NCBI RefSeq assembly: GCF_001682855.1
Contig: NZ_MAQW01000001.1
Coordinates: 1,669,165-1,733,164, forward strand
Reading direction: 5' to 3'
Origin: Bacillus sp. FJAT-27264
GTDB taxonomy: Bacteria > Bacillota > Bacilli > Paenibacillales > Paenibacillaceae
Length of the DNA: 64,000 nt
The position numbers were made by a program, and so were the translations under genes. Each line of letters opens with the position of its first letter. Position 1 is the first letter of the stretch. This document shows, piece by piece, positions 1 through 8,482 of the stretch. The notes under the pieces were generated by a model that saw nothing but the letters and a program-made list of their open reading frames with translations, did not search any database and was not told where the DNA came from.

Positions 1-521
1 AGATGCCCCGCAAGAGGTAGGCCTGCTTGTTTCAACGCTTTGGCTGCTATAAGAAAGCAGGCCATCGGCCCCCGGTCATTCTCCACCGGATGTCCGGAGA
101 AGTGACCCTCGACTAGTGAGGCCGTCGTCCAACCCGGATCATCGATTGTACCACCTGGGCGGTATTTCCACTGATCGCGCCAATTATACTGCGGCGCTTC
201 TGTATCCAGATGGCTTGTAAACAGCAAATTCCTGCCTGCCTCCGGCGTTTCTCCACCAAGTCTGCCGACGACACTGAACCGATCCTCGACCATACCAACA
301 CGACTCGGAGCGAAGCCCTCCCGCTCCATCCAGGCGTATACATAGTCACCCGCTTCCTTCTCATAACCAGCCAGACTGCGGATGTTACACAACTCCAGGA
401 TAAGTGAAGTCAGCTCGTCAATGTCGATATGGCGCCGGATGAGCGCTGCTATCTCGTCGATTTTCCCTGCATCTGCTCCGGTTCCGTCTTCCCCACTCAT
501 GAGATTCCGTTGTTCCGCCAT
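1..521 (-). CDS. M20-family metallopeptidase/amidohydrolase, 5' part only
   Basis: The reading frame opens with an ATG preceded by GGAGG seven bases upstream and stays open to the window edge, so only about 173 N-terminal residues are present. It reads as an M20 (ArgE/DapE/carboxypeptidase G2-type) zinc hydrolase. The metal motif SHLDTE lies near residue 100, and about 50 residues on comes GHPVENDRGPMAC, where the aspartate of NDRG fits the bridging metal ligand. The start is two bases after the stop of the RutB-like hydrolase, so it is the last visible gene of the operon. M20 enzymes cleave amide bonds of N-acyl or N-carbamoyl amino acids; a role in removing an amide or carbamoyl group from the degraded compound is inference. 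Confidence 0.82.
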   Translation of the reverse strand, partial: MAEQRNLMSGEDGTGADAGKIDEIAALIRRHIDIDELTSLILELCNIRSLAGYEKEAGDYVYAWMEREGFAPSRVGMVEDRFSVVGRLGGETPEAGRNLLFTSHLDTEAPQYNWRDQWKYRPGGTIDDPGWTTASLVEGHFSGHPVENDRGPMACFLIAAKALKQAGLPLAGH

Positions 522-523
522 AT

Positions 524-1132
524 TTATACCTCCCCGATATCTGCCCACTCTGCCAGCAGCGCCTCCGTGTCAATTAGCGTGGCGAAGTTCAATGCCATCA
601 CACGCAGCGAATAGAGATGAAGCTCTTCCTCGTAGGCTGCACACGCATCACTGACGACAAATGCCTCGTAATCTCGCATGAATGCATCGCGCACAGTCGA
701 TTCCACACAACATTCGGTCGTGACACCTGTCACGTACACAATACCGATCTCCTTCTCTTGCAGCACCTCATCCAGATTCGTTCCAACAAAGCCGCTATAC
801 CGCGTCTTCGAGACAACTGTATCGCCCGGTTCAGGGAAGAGTCGATAATACTCCGCCCCCGGTTCCCCTTTACGGCATACAGCCGCCGCCACCAACGGAT
901 CAATGCCCTGCCGCTCGTACCATCTCAGCATTGCGGGCGAGTCCAGCTCCGGCTCTGTTTCAAGCCGGACAAAGATAACGTCGACTCCAGCGCGGCGAGC
1001 TGCACCGATCAGGAGATCAATCCTGTCCACCGTTCCATCGATTGTGGACAAGTCCGCGCCGAATGCCGTTACCGCACCGTCCGGTGCGCAGAAGTCACGC
1101 TGCACATCGATAATCAGCAGAGCCGCCTTCAT
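524..1132 (-). CDS. Isochorismatase-family cysteine hydrolase, RutB-like
   Basis: A 202-residue isochorismatase-fold hydrolase. The visible catalytic triad is Asp9 (LLIIDVQRDF), the lysine of SKTRYSGF and the cysteine of TTECCVEST. The stretch around KTRYSGF and CVESTVRDAF resembles E. coli RutB (peroxyureidoacrylate/ureidoacrylate amidohydrolase) more than nicotinamidase or EntB, as far as memory allows. The ATG overlaps the stop of the RutA-like gene (ATGA), indicating translational coupling, with GGGGG as ribosome site. Together with the monooxygenase it would hydrolyse a ring-opened ureido or carbamoyl intermediate in the cytoplasm. The exact substrate is inferred from the pairing. Confidence 0.85.
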   Translation of the reverse strand: MKAALLIIDVQRDFCAPDGAVTAFGADLSTIDGTVDRIDLLIGAARRAGVDVIFVRLETEPELDSPAMLRWYERQGIDPLVAAAVCRKGEPGAEYYRLFPEPGDTVVSKTRYSGFVGTNLDEVLQEKEIGIVYVTGVTTECCVESTVRDAFMRDYEAFVVSDACAAYEEELHLYSLRVMALNFATLIDTEALLAEWADIGEV

Positions 1133-2205
1133 TGTTCCCCCTTGCGCAACAGCGGCAGTACGTTCTCCCCGAAATAGCGCACATCTTCGGTATAGTCCGA
1201 GAACGTCAGCATCATGCCGTCGATACCCGTATGCTCAATGATGTTACGAACTTGCGCAGCGAGTGCCTCCGCATTACCAACGAGCATTTCATTCATGAAT
1301 ACGTTTTTGGCACGCGCTTGCATTACATTCTCGCGGCCATCCGGATCCATTCCGTAGCTGCGCAGCAGCCCTTTTATCGCCTCAATATCAGCACCATCTT
1401 GAAAATGCTTCAGCTTGGCCTCTGCTTCCTCTTGCGTATTTGCCGGAAGCACTCCGAACATCGAGTACGTCTTGATTGTCTTCCCCCGCTCTGCGGCCAT
1501 CTCCTTGGTGCGTCTCGATAAGGCCGCCAACTCGTCAAGATCACGGCCGCCGATGAAGCAGGCATCACCTTCCTCGATGGTAAAGCCGATACCTTTCTCT
1601 GATTGGCCTGCACAGATGATCGGTGGACGAGGCGACTGCTGCAACGGCTTCGGATTAGACTCGCAGTCGATCAGTTCGAAGTATTCCCCCTTATGATTGA
1701 CGCGCTCCTCCTTCCACAGCTTCTTCACGACCTGCATCCATTCGCGGGCCAGGTCATAGCGGGCATCATGGTCCAGATGCTCCGGCCATGTCCCCATCTG
1801 TCTGAATTCTCCCGCATACGAGCCAGATACAACGTTCATACCGACCCGTCCGCCACTGATTTGATCCAGTGTCGCGAACATTTTGGCAGCGACGGCCGGA
1901 TGATAGAGGAGCGTATGCACCGTAGCGAACACCTTAACCCGGGAGGTCGCCTCCGCCAGGCCCGCCATCATCGTCATCGACTCAAGTGAAGTGCCCCAGT
2001 GATTTGTCGTACCTCCATAACCTCTCCACTTCGCCATCGACATAATGAAGTCAAAGCCGGTCTCCTCTGCGATCACAGCAGCTGCGCGATTGAGTAAATA
2101 ACTGCCGTCTGGACGCGGTTCGGATTCCGATATAATCCACCCTCCATTAGTAATAGGTAAGAAAATACCAAAGTCCACACTGTTATAATCAATACCTTTT
2201 GTCAT
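1129..2205 (-). CDS. LLM flavin-dependent monooxygenase, RutA-like
   Basis: A 358-residue luciferase-like (FMN, TIM-barrel) monooxygenase. Segments match RutA pyrimidine oxygenase well: FGIFLPITNGGWIIS at the N-terminus, FDFIMSMAKWRGYGG, LESMTMMAGLA, ISGGRVGMNVVSG, PIICAGQSEKG and a C-terminal MLTFSDYTEDVRYFGE, which parallels the LLTFDDF segment of RutA. RutA opens uracil between N3 and C4 using reduced FMN and oxygen. The gene has AGGAGG eight bases before ATG and overlaps the hydrolase gene by four bases. Substrate could be uracil, another pyrimidine or a related cyclic amide. No flavin reductase (RutF) is visible in the window, so one from elsewhere would be needed. Confidence 0.85.
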   Translation of the reverse strand: MTKGIDYNSVDFGIFLPITNGGWIISESEPRPDGSYLLNRAAAVIAEETGFDFIMSMAKWRGYGGTTNHWGTSLESMTMMAGLAEATSRVKVFATVHTLLYHPAVAAKMFATLDQISGGRVGMNVVSGSYAGEFRQMGTWPEHLDHDARYDLAREWMQVVKKLWKEERVNHKGEYFELIDCESNPKPLQQSPRPPIICAGQSEKGIGFTIEEGDACFIGGRDLDELAALSRRTKEMAAERGKTIKTYSMFGVLPANTQEEAEAKLKHFQDGADIEAIKGLLRSYGMDPDGRENVMQARAKNVFMNEMLVGNAEALAAQVRNIIEHTGIDGMMLTFSDYTEDVRYFGENVLPLLRKGEQ

Positions 2206-2233
2206 ATTCGTATCCTCCTGCAGCTAGTGTCTA

Positions 2234-3376
2234 TTATTTGTTTGGCCAGATTAGATTAGTTCCGTCGTAAATGGAATTGAGATACTGGTTGTCCATAACA
2301 TCTGTAACAGCTAGCGTCTTCGTCAGCACGCCTGCGTTCTTCAGCATATCGATTTCATTCTGCCACTGTGTGTCCGTTTGCCATCCCACTCCGTGTTTCG
2401 GGTCTTGTGCATCCTTAACAATTTTGCTTTCAACTGTCCAGCGATTAGTCTCGGAGGCCAGATCGTACCCTGATTGTGAACGCTTCTTCAACATATCGAG
2501 TGCTTTTTCACTATTAGCAAGCGCCCATTCATGGGCTTTAGCAACGGCACGGAGAAAATCCGTAACTGTATCCGGATGTTCCTTGGCGAACTCGTCATTA
2601 GCTACGATGACGCCAAATGATGTCTTAGCGCCGTAGTCTCCAGGATCAATCAGATTTACCTTGAATCCCTTGCTCTCCATAATATGGGGTTCGTTAGACT
2701 TGTAGACAGTGAGCGCGGCGACCTTGCCAGAACTCAGCACGCTGGGATCGTAACCGACAGAGACGCCTTTAACCGAGGCCGGATCAATCCCTTCATTTTT
2801 GAACATGGCTACATAGTTTGGCGGCAACGCCCCGTGGTACCCAATCGTTTTACCTACCAGATCCTGTGGTTTCTTGATGCCCGAGTCAGCCATAACCATC
2901 AGCGCGTTGTTCCCTTGGGCACCGAAGGTAGCAATCCCTTTAATACCAGCACCACTAGCAACAGACTGGATGACAAGGCTAGGGGCACCTGCACTGGCGA
3001 TCTGTATCTTATCTGCTGCAAGGAACTTCATCCCCTCGGAATCAAGGCCACCCTGAATCTCAACATCAATGCCCAAATCCTTAAAGTATCCGAGTTCATC
3101 CGCAACAACGACTTCCAGGTCAGGCGGCGAGGCCCCGAAGTAAAATCCCGTCATATACCTAATTTTCCCTGCCTTCTCGTTGGACGCCTTACGTGCTGCC
3201 CAATCCGATTCTGCCGAAGCTGGTGCCGACGCGATTGCGGTAGGCGATGCTGCTGCCGAAGAAGAGGAGCTGCTGGAATTGCCAGAATTGCCTCCGCAGC
3301 CCGCCAGTACCATCGCGAACAACGTTAGCAGTGCACCTGCCGAACTTACCGTTGAAAAGACCTTATTCTTTGCCAT
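2234..3376 (-). CDS. ABC transporter substrate-binding lipoprotein, THI5/NMT1 type
   Basis: Start chosen at ATG-GCA-AAG, which has GGAGG eight bases upstream; a longer reading starts 15 bases earlier without a good site. Signal peptide with lipobox LAGC, then a Ser/Ala/Pro-rich linker typical of Firmicute lipoproteins, then an NMT1/SsuA-like binding domain (KIRYMTGFYFGASPPDLEV, GYFKDLGIDVEI, GKTIGYHGALPP). The family binds pyrimidine precursors (HMP), sulfonates, taurine, nitrate or riboflavin. It lies between permease and RutA-like gene, so the ligand is probably the compound degraded by the operon. Anchored on the outer face of the membrane. Confidence 0.88.
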   Translation of the reverse strand: MAKNKVFSTVSSAGALLTLFAMVLAGCGGNSGNSSSSSSSAAASPTAIASAPASAESDWAARKASNEKAGKIRYMTGFYFGASPPDLEVVVADELGYFKDLGIDVEIQGGLDSEGMKFLAADKIQIASAGAPSLVIQSVASGAGIKGIATFGAQGNNALMVMADSGIKKPQDLVGKTIGYHGALPPNYVAMFKNEGIDPASVKGVSVGYDPSVLSSGKVAALTVYKSNEPHIMESKGFKVNLIDPGDYGAKTSFGVIVANDEFAKEHPDTVTDFLRAVAKAHEWALANSEKALDMLKKRSQSGYDLASETNRWTVESKIVKDAQDPKHGVGWQTDTQWQNEIDMLKNAGVLTKTLAVTDVMDNQYLNSIYDGTNLIWPNK

Positions 3377-3431
3377 ATTCCAGACCTCCATATCTATTGT
3401 TATCGATTACTCGGTGATGCTGTAAGTTAGG

Positions 3432-4343
3432 TTACCCTTTGGACTGTTCGGAGCTATGCCATGAAAGCACCCTGCGTTCGACCAAACGGACGAGATTCGT
3501 CAGTATAATCCCCATTAGTGCGAGCAGTAGGATCGAAGCGAACACCTGATTCATCTGCATATTATTACTCGACAGCATTACCAGATTTCCCAGTCCTTCC
3601 GTTGATCCGCTCCATTCGCCGACAACCGCCCCCATCACGCTCAGACTAACGCAGGTGCGAGCGGCAGAGAACAGATAGGGCAGACTGTTCGGCAGCCGTA
3701 ATTTCAAGAAAATCTCCATCTTGCTGGCGTGAAGCGACTTCATATATTCATAGTTGTTAGCATCAACGGAGCGGAAGCCTGTAATCGAGTTGACCAGCAT
3801 CGGGAAAAAGGTGACGATTGCCGCGATTAGCACCTTGGGCAACGCCCCGAAACCAAACCAAATCATGAGTAGTGGAGCGATCGCCGAGATCGGTGTCACA
3901 TTGGCAAGCACGGCTAGCGGGAGCAGCGAGCGCTCAATTAAACGCGAGTGTGCCATAATGATCCCACCCGTTAGCGCCAGCACAGAGCCGAGGAGAAATC
4001 CTCCAATCGCCTCGTACAGCGTTGTCCAAGCGTGAGGCAAGTAGAAGGAGAAATGTCCAAACAGTTCTGAAAGCACCGAGCTTGGTGCGGGGAGCGTTAG
4101 CGCATTAAGACCGATCAGACGGACTAGCGCCTCCCAGACAAGGAAAAAGCCGATGAAAGCAACTGTCGGAGGCGCCGACGAAGACAAGACCCGACGCGTT
4201 TTCGCAAACTTTTTGGAAGGTATGGACGACGGATCAAACGTAATTCCAGACTCCCTGTTGGCATTCAATTTAATATCCATCATCGTTACACCTGCTCCTT
4301 TTGCGTTTAGTCTCGATGTGTTTTGCTTGCCTGCGACCACCAT
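3432..4343 (-). CDS. ABC transporter permease, SsuC/ThiX type
   Basis: Single-subunit BPD_transp_1 permease of the sulfonate/nitrate/pyrimidine importer family. After a polar N-terminus of about 50 residues come hydrophobic segments; the EAA-type loop reads as KSLHASKMEIFLKLRLPNSLPY, split here by the helix turn into the ATPase contact region. Start: ATG two bases after the ATPase stop, with AAAGGTGGG seven bases upstream. An upstream GTG (4355) and a downstream ATG with AAAGGAG (4283) are alternatives. Works with the ATPase just upstream and the lipoprotein just downstream. Confidence 0.88.
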   Translation of the reverse strand: MVVAGKQNTSRLNAKGAGVTMMDIKLNANRESGITFDPSSIPSKKFAKTRRVLSSSAPPTVAFIGFFLVWEALVRLIGLNALTLPAPSSVLSELFGHFSFYLPHAWTTLYEAIGGFLLGSVLALTGGIIMAHSRLIERSLLPLAVLANVTPISAIAPLLMIWFGFGALPKVLIAAIVTFFPMLVNSITGFRSVDANNYEYMKSLHASKMEIFLKLRLPNSLPYLFSAARTCVSLSVMGAVVGEWSGSTEGLGNLVMLSSNNMQMNQVFASILLLALMGIILTNLVRLVERRVLSWHSSEQSKG

Positions 4344-4345
4344 AG

Positions 4346-5122
4346 TCAATCCCACCTTTCCTGCAACAAAGCACGGATTTGATGAACATAGTCATGAAAA
4401 ATAGGATCATTCTCTTCCATCTTCGTTCGAGGATGCGGCAGATTAATGTCGACAATCTCGGTTATTCGCCCGGGACGGCTCGACATGACAACAACTTTGT
4501 CTGATAGAAATACAGCTTCACGGATGTTATGCGTAACAAACACAACGGTTTTCTGATGCTTCTCCCAAATACTCATCAACTGGTGACTGATCTTCTCTCT
4601 TGTGATTTCATCAAGTGCGGAGAAGGGTTCATCCATAAGCAGGATTGGCGCACCACTCGCGAAAGCCCTCGCAATACCTACACGTTGCTGCATGCCGCCC
4701 GATAGCTCCTTCGGATATGCATTAGTGAAGTCGCCGAGACCAACAGCCCGCAGCAATTCCGTCTCGTCTTCGCGGTTGCTCTCATAGGCTGCGCCGCCTT
4801 TGCGGTTCACTTCCTGCGGCAGCTGCATATTCTCAATAATCGTGCGCCAAGGAAACAAAGCCGGCGCCTGAGGGACAAATCCGAACACCTTCGATGCCTG
4901 TGCCTCTAGCGGAGTCATTCCACCGATGCTCACTTTTCCAACATCAGCGGTCTCCAGTCCGCCTATGATACGCAGCAGCGTTGATTTCCCGCATCCGCTC
5001 GGCCCAATCAGACTGACGAATGTGCCGCTGTCCAGCTCCAGATTGATGTTACGTAAGGCTTCAGTCCACTGACCTTTGCGCGAAAACCTCTTGGACAAGT
5101 TCTCCACCAATATGACCGACAT
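4346..5122 (-). CDS. ABC transporter ATP-binding protein, SsuB/TauB type
   Basis: A complete ABC ATPase: Walker A GPSGCGKST, signature LSGGMQQRVGIARAF, Walker B ILLMDEPFSALD, H-loop FVTHNIREA. The ATG is preceded by GGGGGAG at six bases; an in-frame TTG lies 15 bases further up. It is the first gene of the operon, followed by permease and binding protein. The subfamily energises uptake of sulfonates, nitrate or pyrimidine-like compounds. The conserved ABC core and DIREAV-like H-loop context make the family certain; the substrate is not readable from the ATPase. Confidence 0.92.
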   Translation of the reverse strand: MSVILVENLSKRFSRKGQWTEALRNINLELDSGTFVSLIGPSGCGKSTLLRIIGGLETADVGKVSIGGMTPLEAQASKVFGFVPQAPALFPWRTIIENMQLPQEVNRKGGAAYESNREDETELLRAVGLGDFTNAYPKELSGGMQQRVGIARAFASGAPILLMDEPFSALDEITREKISHQLMSIWEKHQKTVVFVTHNIREAVFLSDKVVVMSSRPGRITEIVDINLPHPRTKMEENDPIFHDYVHQIRALLQERWD

Positions 5123-5191
5123 CTTTCTCTCCCCCAACTCTTTTTTAATTTTTTAATTAAATTATTTGATGAGTTGATTAACTTTGAATAC

Positions 5192-5220
5192 AATTTAGCA
5201 CGAACATAAAACTGCGTCAA
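5192..5220 (-). promoter_or_regulatory. Predicted sigma-A promoter of the Rut-like operon
   Basis: On the minus strand TTGACG, a 17-base spacer and TAAATT form a good sigma-A promoter about 70 bases before the ATPase start. The surrounding 5140-5440 stretch is very AT-rich and holds no convincing gene. No THI-box or other riboswitch core was recognised. Confidence 0.55.
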
Positions 5221-5444
5221 TATACATGACACATATAATTTAATTTTATCGAATTACAATATAATAATAGTCTTTTTATATAAATTTTATATATAAATTC
5301 TCTCTTTTATGTTATTTTATCTAACATTAATATCACTTAACAGTGAAACCAACTTCATTTGTACAGCTACTAAATCGTGCGCTTGATTTTTTAATTAAAC
5401 AATAAATGATGAAGACGTTTAGTCCGGCTCATATACTGGGAGCA

Positions 5445-5485
5445 CAAAAAAAGAGCTGACTGGACAATGTCCAATCAGCTCTTGA
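5445..5485 (-). terminator. Rho-independent terminator after the GH-D glycosidase
   Basis: Hairpin with arms AAGAGCTGA-C-TGGACA and TGTCCA-A-TCAGCTCTT (one mismatch), followed on the minus strand by seven T. It closes the long sugar operon. Confidence 0.85.
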
Positions 5486-5508
5486 ATCCCAATGCTTGTA
5501 GCCAGCCT

Positions 5509-8184
5509 TTATTTCGGAGCCAGTTTGTACAGCACGGATTGTCTTCCACTCAGCGTGAGCGTAAGCTTACCATCTTGAGATTGAACCGGCTTATTAGTCC
5601 ACAGATCAAGAATGCTGGCATCCACCGGAATCCCTGCACGACCAAGATCGATGATCTTCTCTGCAGATTCCTTGCTGTAGTTGAACACAGCCAAATAATA
5701 AGTCCCCTGATCTTCCAAAACAAAAGTATCTGAAGCGGTGGTTCCTGTATTGCCCTCCACACTACGGAAAGCCTTCCCTTTAATCGCCAATTCATTCACC
5801 CGCGGATTGGTCAGCAGCTGCTTCATCAGCTTCTGTGCTTCCGCGCTCTGCACATCATCCGAATTCAGATAGACCGTTCCCGAAATGACCGACGCATTGA
5901 CCCGGCTCTGTGCCCCCTCAAAAGTCTCGCCCTTAGTCAGTGTCATGTAGTCGGGATCGGTATAAGGATAGATCGTCCGGTTCTGCCACCAGCCATACGT
6001 CTGACTGTTCAGCTGATATTCCGTAGAGGAAATCGAGCCGTCGATATCACAGGAGATTCTACGGCTGTGGGCATATTGGCTCGGGAAGATCGGCGCAATA
6101 GAAGCACTGACGAACATCGTGTCCCCGAGTTGATTCAGCAAGTAGGACATTCCCTCGTTGTATGCCTGAATCCCTGTCGTGATATTTTTATCATAGAAAT
6201 CGCCTTCCATCGAAGCATGGGTGAGAAAGTCGAGCTTAATGAACTGATAACCACGTGCTTTAAAACGGGCAATATCATAATCCATCTTCATCTTCGTACC
6301 TGGGTGAGTAGGATCAAGGGCGATTCCATTACCATACGGCACGAGCTTCCCTTCACCATCCTTGAGTATGATATCACCATAAGTGTATTTCCCCTCTGTT
6401 CCTTCCACTTCAGCGATCATATTCTTACCCCAATATACAAATGGTGTATGGTATGTTCCAGGAATCTGTCCGTTCTTGCGGATTTTCACTACAGCATCAT
6501 TAAGCTGCTCATCCGATAGATTATCCCAGAAGGAATCCATGTTCATGTACACCGCACCATCGTTGTTGAAGGTTTTATTTTGCAGATGATCATGGAAAAA
6601 GTTAGAGGCTGCCATCAGATTATCATACGACAGATGTTCGGCATACGCTCCCCAGCTATTCCAGCCAACAGGAACTCCCTGCGGGATATTCGGGCCGAAG
6701 GAGAGCGGAGGCGCTACTACTGCATTCGCGCGGCCATAGGCTTCCATGCCGTCACGGTAATCACTGTAGAAACCGACAAAAATCTGCGGTGATTTCAGCG
6801 TCTTCCCTGTAATCGCACCATGTGGCAAGCTGTCATAGGTGACTTTTTTGGAAGTAAAACCGCCGAATACCTTAAGCTGATCCAGACGATTATCTGCACC
6901 GCTCCAGTGAATGCCTGTCTTCCATGTATCATGAGTTATCGATCCGACGATCAGACCATTGCGGCTGGCATTATCAAAGATAGCCGTCACTTCAGAGCTA
7001 ATATTACTATTCGTGTTCAAGTGTGTATTCATCGACTTGGAATCATAACGTGCCCAAGCATCATTATCAAACGGCACGATGAGCACCCTGTTATCACCAT
7101 ACTGTCCAAGATCGACTCCGCCAGCAGTCTCCAGCACCACAGGAGCCATCTCATTCGTACTCAACTCGCTGCTGCCAGTCACTTCTTCAGCTTTGATAAA
7201 GTAGTTAGTCTTCTCGTACACATAATAGATTTGATCAAGACTCGGTTGCCCTTGCTTCTCATTACGGACAATGAGCTTTATGCCCTCCCCGTGTCCATCC
7301 TGAATCTGTTCTACCTGATCAGTTAACAAAGTGTGCGAATCATACTCATTACTGTAGACCAGTTCCTCATTCAGCTTGAAACTGCTGTGTACCCCCTTGG
7401 CGATCACCTTGCCATCCCAGGCGTATGACGATAATCCAGTTGTCGTATTATAAAGCAATTGGTAAGTACCACTATCCACTGTAAATCCAGAGCTATGCTG
7501 TGATACTGTAATATTTCCAACCTTCAAAGTCGTCGCCAGCTCACCAATATTCGCAGAATCACCCCACTGGAACGCTGGATTCTGTCCAACTTCACCGCTT
7601 TCAGGTGCCTTCTTGATCACAATTCGATCCAAATTCGGAGAGTACCAATCACCGTCAGAGAATAGCAGGATATTGCTGCCACCGTTCAGTTCGATCTCAA
7701 AATCAAAGCTGCCTACTGAATCCCAGTCATCTTTCACAACTTCAGGAAAGTCAATCTTCTCCGAATCCTTGTCATTCACCTTAACATAAAAAGAACGCGG
7801 ATCACCCGATACATAGTAAGCGGTTACAATGTATTTCCCAGCCTCTGTGACTTCTACATCATTGAACTGAATTGAACTACCTTCGAAAAGACCTCCTACC
7901 TGTTTACCATCAGAACATTGCGCGCAATCAGCGATTTGTGTATGCGGTCCTTTCAAAGTGTTTCGCGAATCATTAGCTTGGAATTCATATAGGGTCGGTG
8001 CTGGTGGCTCAGTTGCATTCGCCGCTGGCAATTCTGCAGCTTGCCGCTCCTCTACTACCGTATCTTTCGCTGCTGACTCTATAGTTTTCCCCTCCCCTCG
8101 GAGACTGTTAAGCCATACGAAAACAACAACTCCTCCAATGATAAGAAGCAGAGCAGCAAGTATTAGCTTCCTGTTCTTAATCAG
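5509..8184 (-). CDS. Membrane-anchored clan GH-D glycosidase (alpha-galactosidase-like) with CBM35-like module
   Basis: About 891 residues if read from a CTG at 8184 (or ATT at 8181); the first ordinary start (TTG, 8031) would cut off an obvious hydrophobic N-terminal anchor, IKNRKLILAALLLIIGG. Then a CBM35-like beta-sandwich (about residues 65-190; YEFQANDSRN, GKYIVTAYYVSG, NLDRIVI) and a barrel with GWNSWGAY, a long (beta/alpha) region and IKLDFLTH, whose aspartate fits the clan-D nucleophile (GH27/GH36). A beta-sandwich ends the protein (ASILDLWTNK, LTLTLSGRQSVLYKL). Probably faces outward, tethered to the membrane, and trims alpha-galactosidic or related residues. It is separated from the transporter genes by a hairpin and a MITE-like repeat. 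Exact specificity is unknown. Confidence 0.8.
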   Translation of the reverse strand: MIKNRKLILAALLLIIGGVVVFVWLNSLRGEGKTIESAAKDTVVEERQAAELPAANATEPPAPTLYEFQANDSRNTLKGPHTQIADCAQCSDGKQVGGLFEGSSIQFNDVEVTEAGKYIVTAYYVSGDPRSFYVKVNDKDSEKIDFPEVVKDDWDSVGSFDFEIELNGGSNILLFSDGDWYSPNLDRIVIKKAPESGEVGQNPAFQWGDSANIGELATTLKVGNITVSQHSSGFTVDSGTYQLLYNTTTGLSSYAWDGKVIAKGVHSSFKLNEELVYSNEYDSHTLLTDQVEQIQDGHGEGIKLIVRNEKQGQPSLDQIYYVYEKTNYFIKAEEVTGSSELSTNEMAPVVLETAGGVDLGQYGDNRVLIVPFDNDAWARYDSKSMNTHLNTNSNISSEVTAIFDNASRNGLIVGSITHDTWKTGIHWSGADNRLDQLKVFGGFTSKKVTYDSLPHGAITGKTLKSPQIFVGFYSDYRDGMEAYGRANAVVAPPLSFGPNIPQGVPVGWNSWGAYAEHLSYDNLMAASNFFHDHLQNKTFNNDGAVYMNMDSFWDNLSDEQLNDAVVKIRKNGQIPGTYHTPFVYWGKNMIAEVEGTEGKYTYGDIILKDGEGKLVPYGNGIALDPTHPGTKMKMDYDIARFKARGYQFIKLDFLTHASMEGDFYDKNITTGIQAYNEGMSYLLNQLGDTMFVSASIAPIFPSQYAHSRRISCDIDGSISSTEYQLNSQTYGWWQNRTIYPYTDPDYMTLTKGETFEGAQSRVNASVISGTVYLNSDDVQSAEAQKLMKQLLTNPRVNELAIKGKAFRSVEGNTGTTASDTFVLEDQGTYYLAVFNYSKESAEKIIDLGRAGIPVDASILDLWTNKPVQSQDGKLTLTLSGRQSVLYKLAPK

Positions 8185-8218
8185 CTTACATCACCCTTCC
8201 TCCTGTTTTCGTAGAACA

Positions 8219-8252
8219 AGGGCGCAAGAAGCAATCAACCTTCTTGCGCCCT
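8219..8252 (-). other. Strong intercistronic hairpin
   Basis: Perfect 13-bp stem AGGGCGCAAGAAG / CTTCTTGCGCCCT with an eight-base loop. It lacks a good T-run on either strand, so it may act as a processing or mRNA-stability element or weak terminator between the permease and glycosidase genes. It lies just upstream (minus strand sense) of the glycosidase ribosome site. Confidence 0.6.
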
Positions 8253-8267
8253 ATTCATATTGGAGCT

Positions 8268-8476
8268 ATATAGATTGAACTTAAGTTTTCCACATGGACT
8301 GAGGCTGTCATTGCGGAGAATTTTGGACTTCCGGCCGCTGTTGTCTCCAGATTTCTTGAGATTGTACCGCTATTCGCGGATAAAATCCGGAGACAAAGGC
8401 GGACGCTATCGCTCCTACAGTTCCAAAATCCCCCTCCATTCCGCATCCTTATGTTAGTTTTTTAGTTCAATCTATT
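8268..8476. repeat. MITE-like palindromic intergenic element
   Basis: About 210 bases bounded by inverted copies of TAGATTGAACT (8270s) and AGTTCAATCTA (8464-8474). Inside, complementary stretches face each other: TTTTGGAC with GTTCCAAAA, and TTGTCTCCAGATTT with AAATCCGGAGACAA, around a small CCGCTATTCGCGG centre. The whole unit can fold into one long imperfect hairpin and encodes no plausible protein. Size, inverted ends and lack of genes fit a miniature inverted-repeat element. Confidence 0.6.
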
Positions 8477-8482
8477 TAGCGA

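Noticed and set aside
617..1177. Long plus-strand frame opposite the RutB-like gene
   Set aside because: Composition is typical of an antisense shadow, with no motif; the minus-strand gene has clear catalytic residues.
5140..5440. Thiamine or other riboswitch before the THI5-like transporter operon
   Set aside because: No THI-box core or other known riboswitch consensus was recognised; the leader after the predicted promoter is too short.
8255..8446. Possible small genes on both strands inside the MITE-like element
   Set aside because: The frames arise from the palindrome, have no ribosome site and read as low-quality Ser/Arg-rich peptides.
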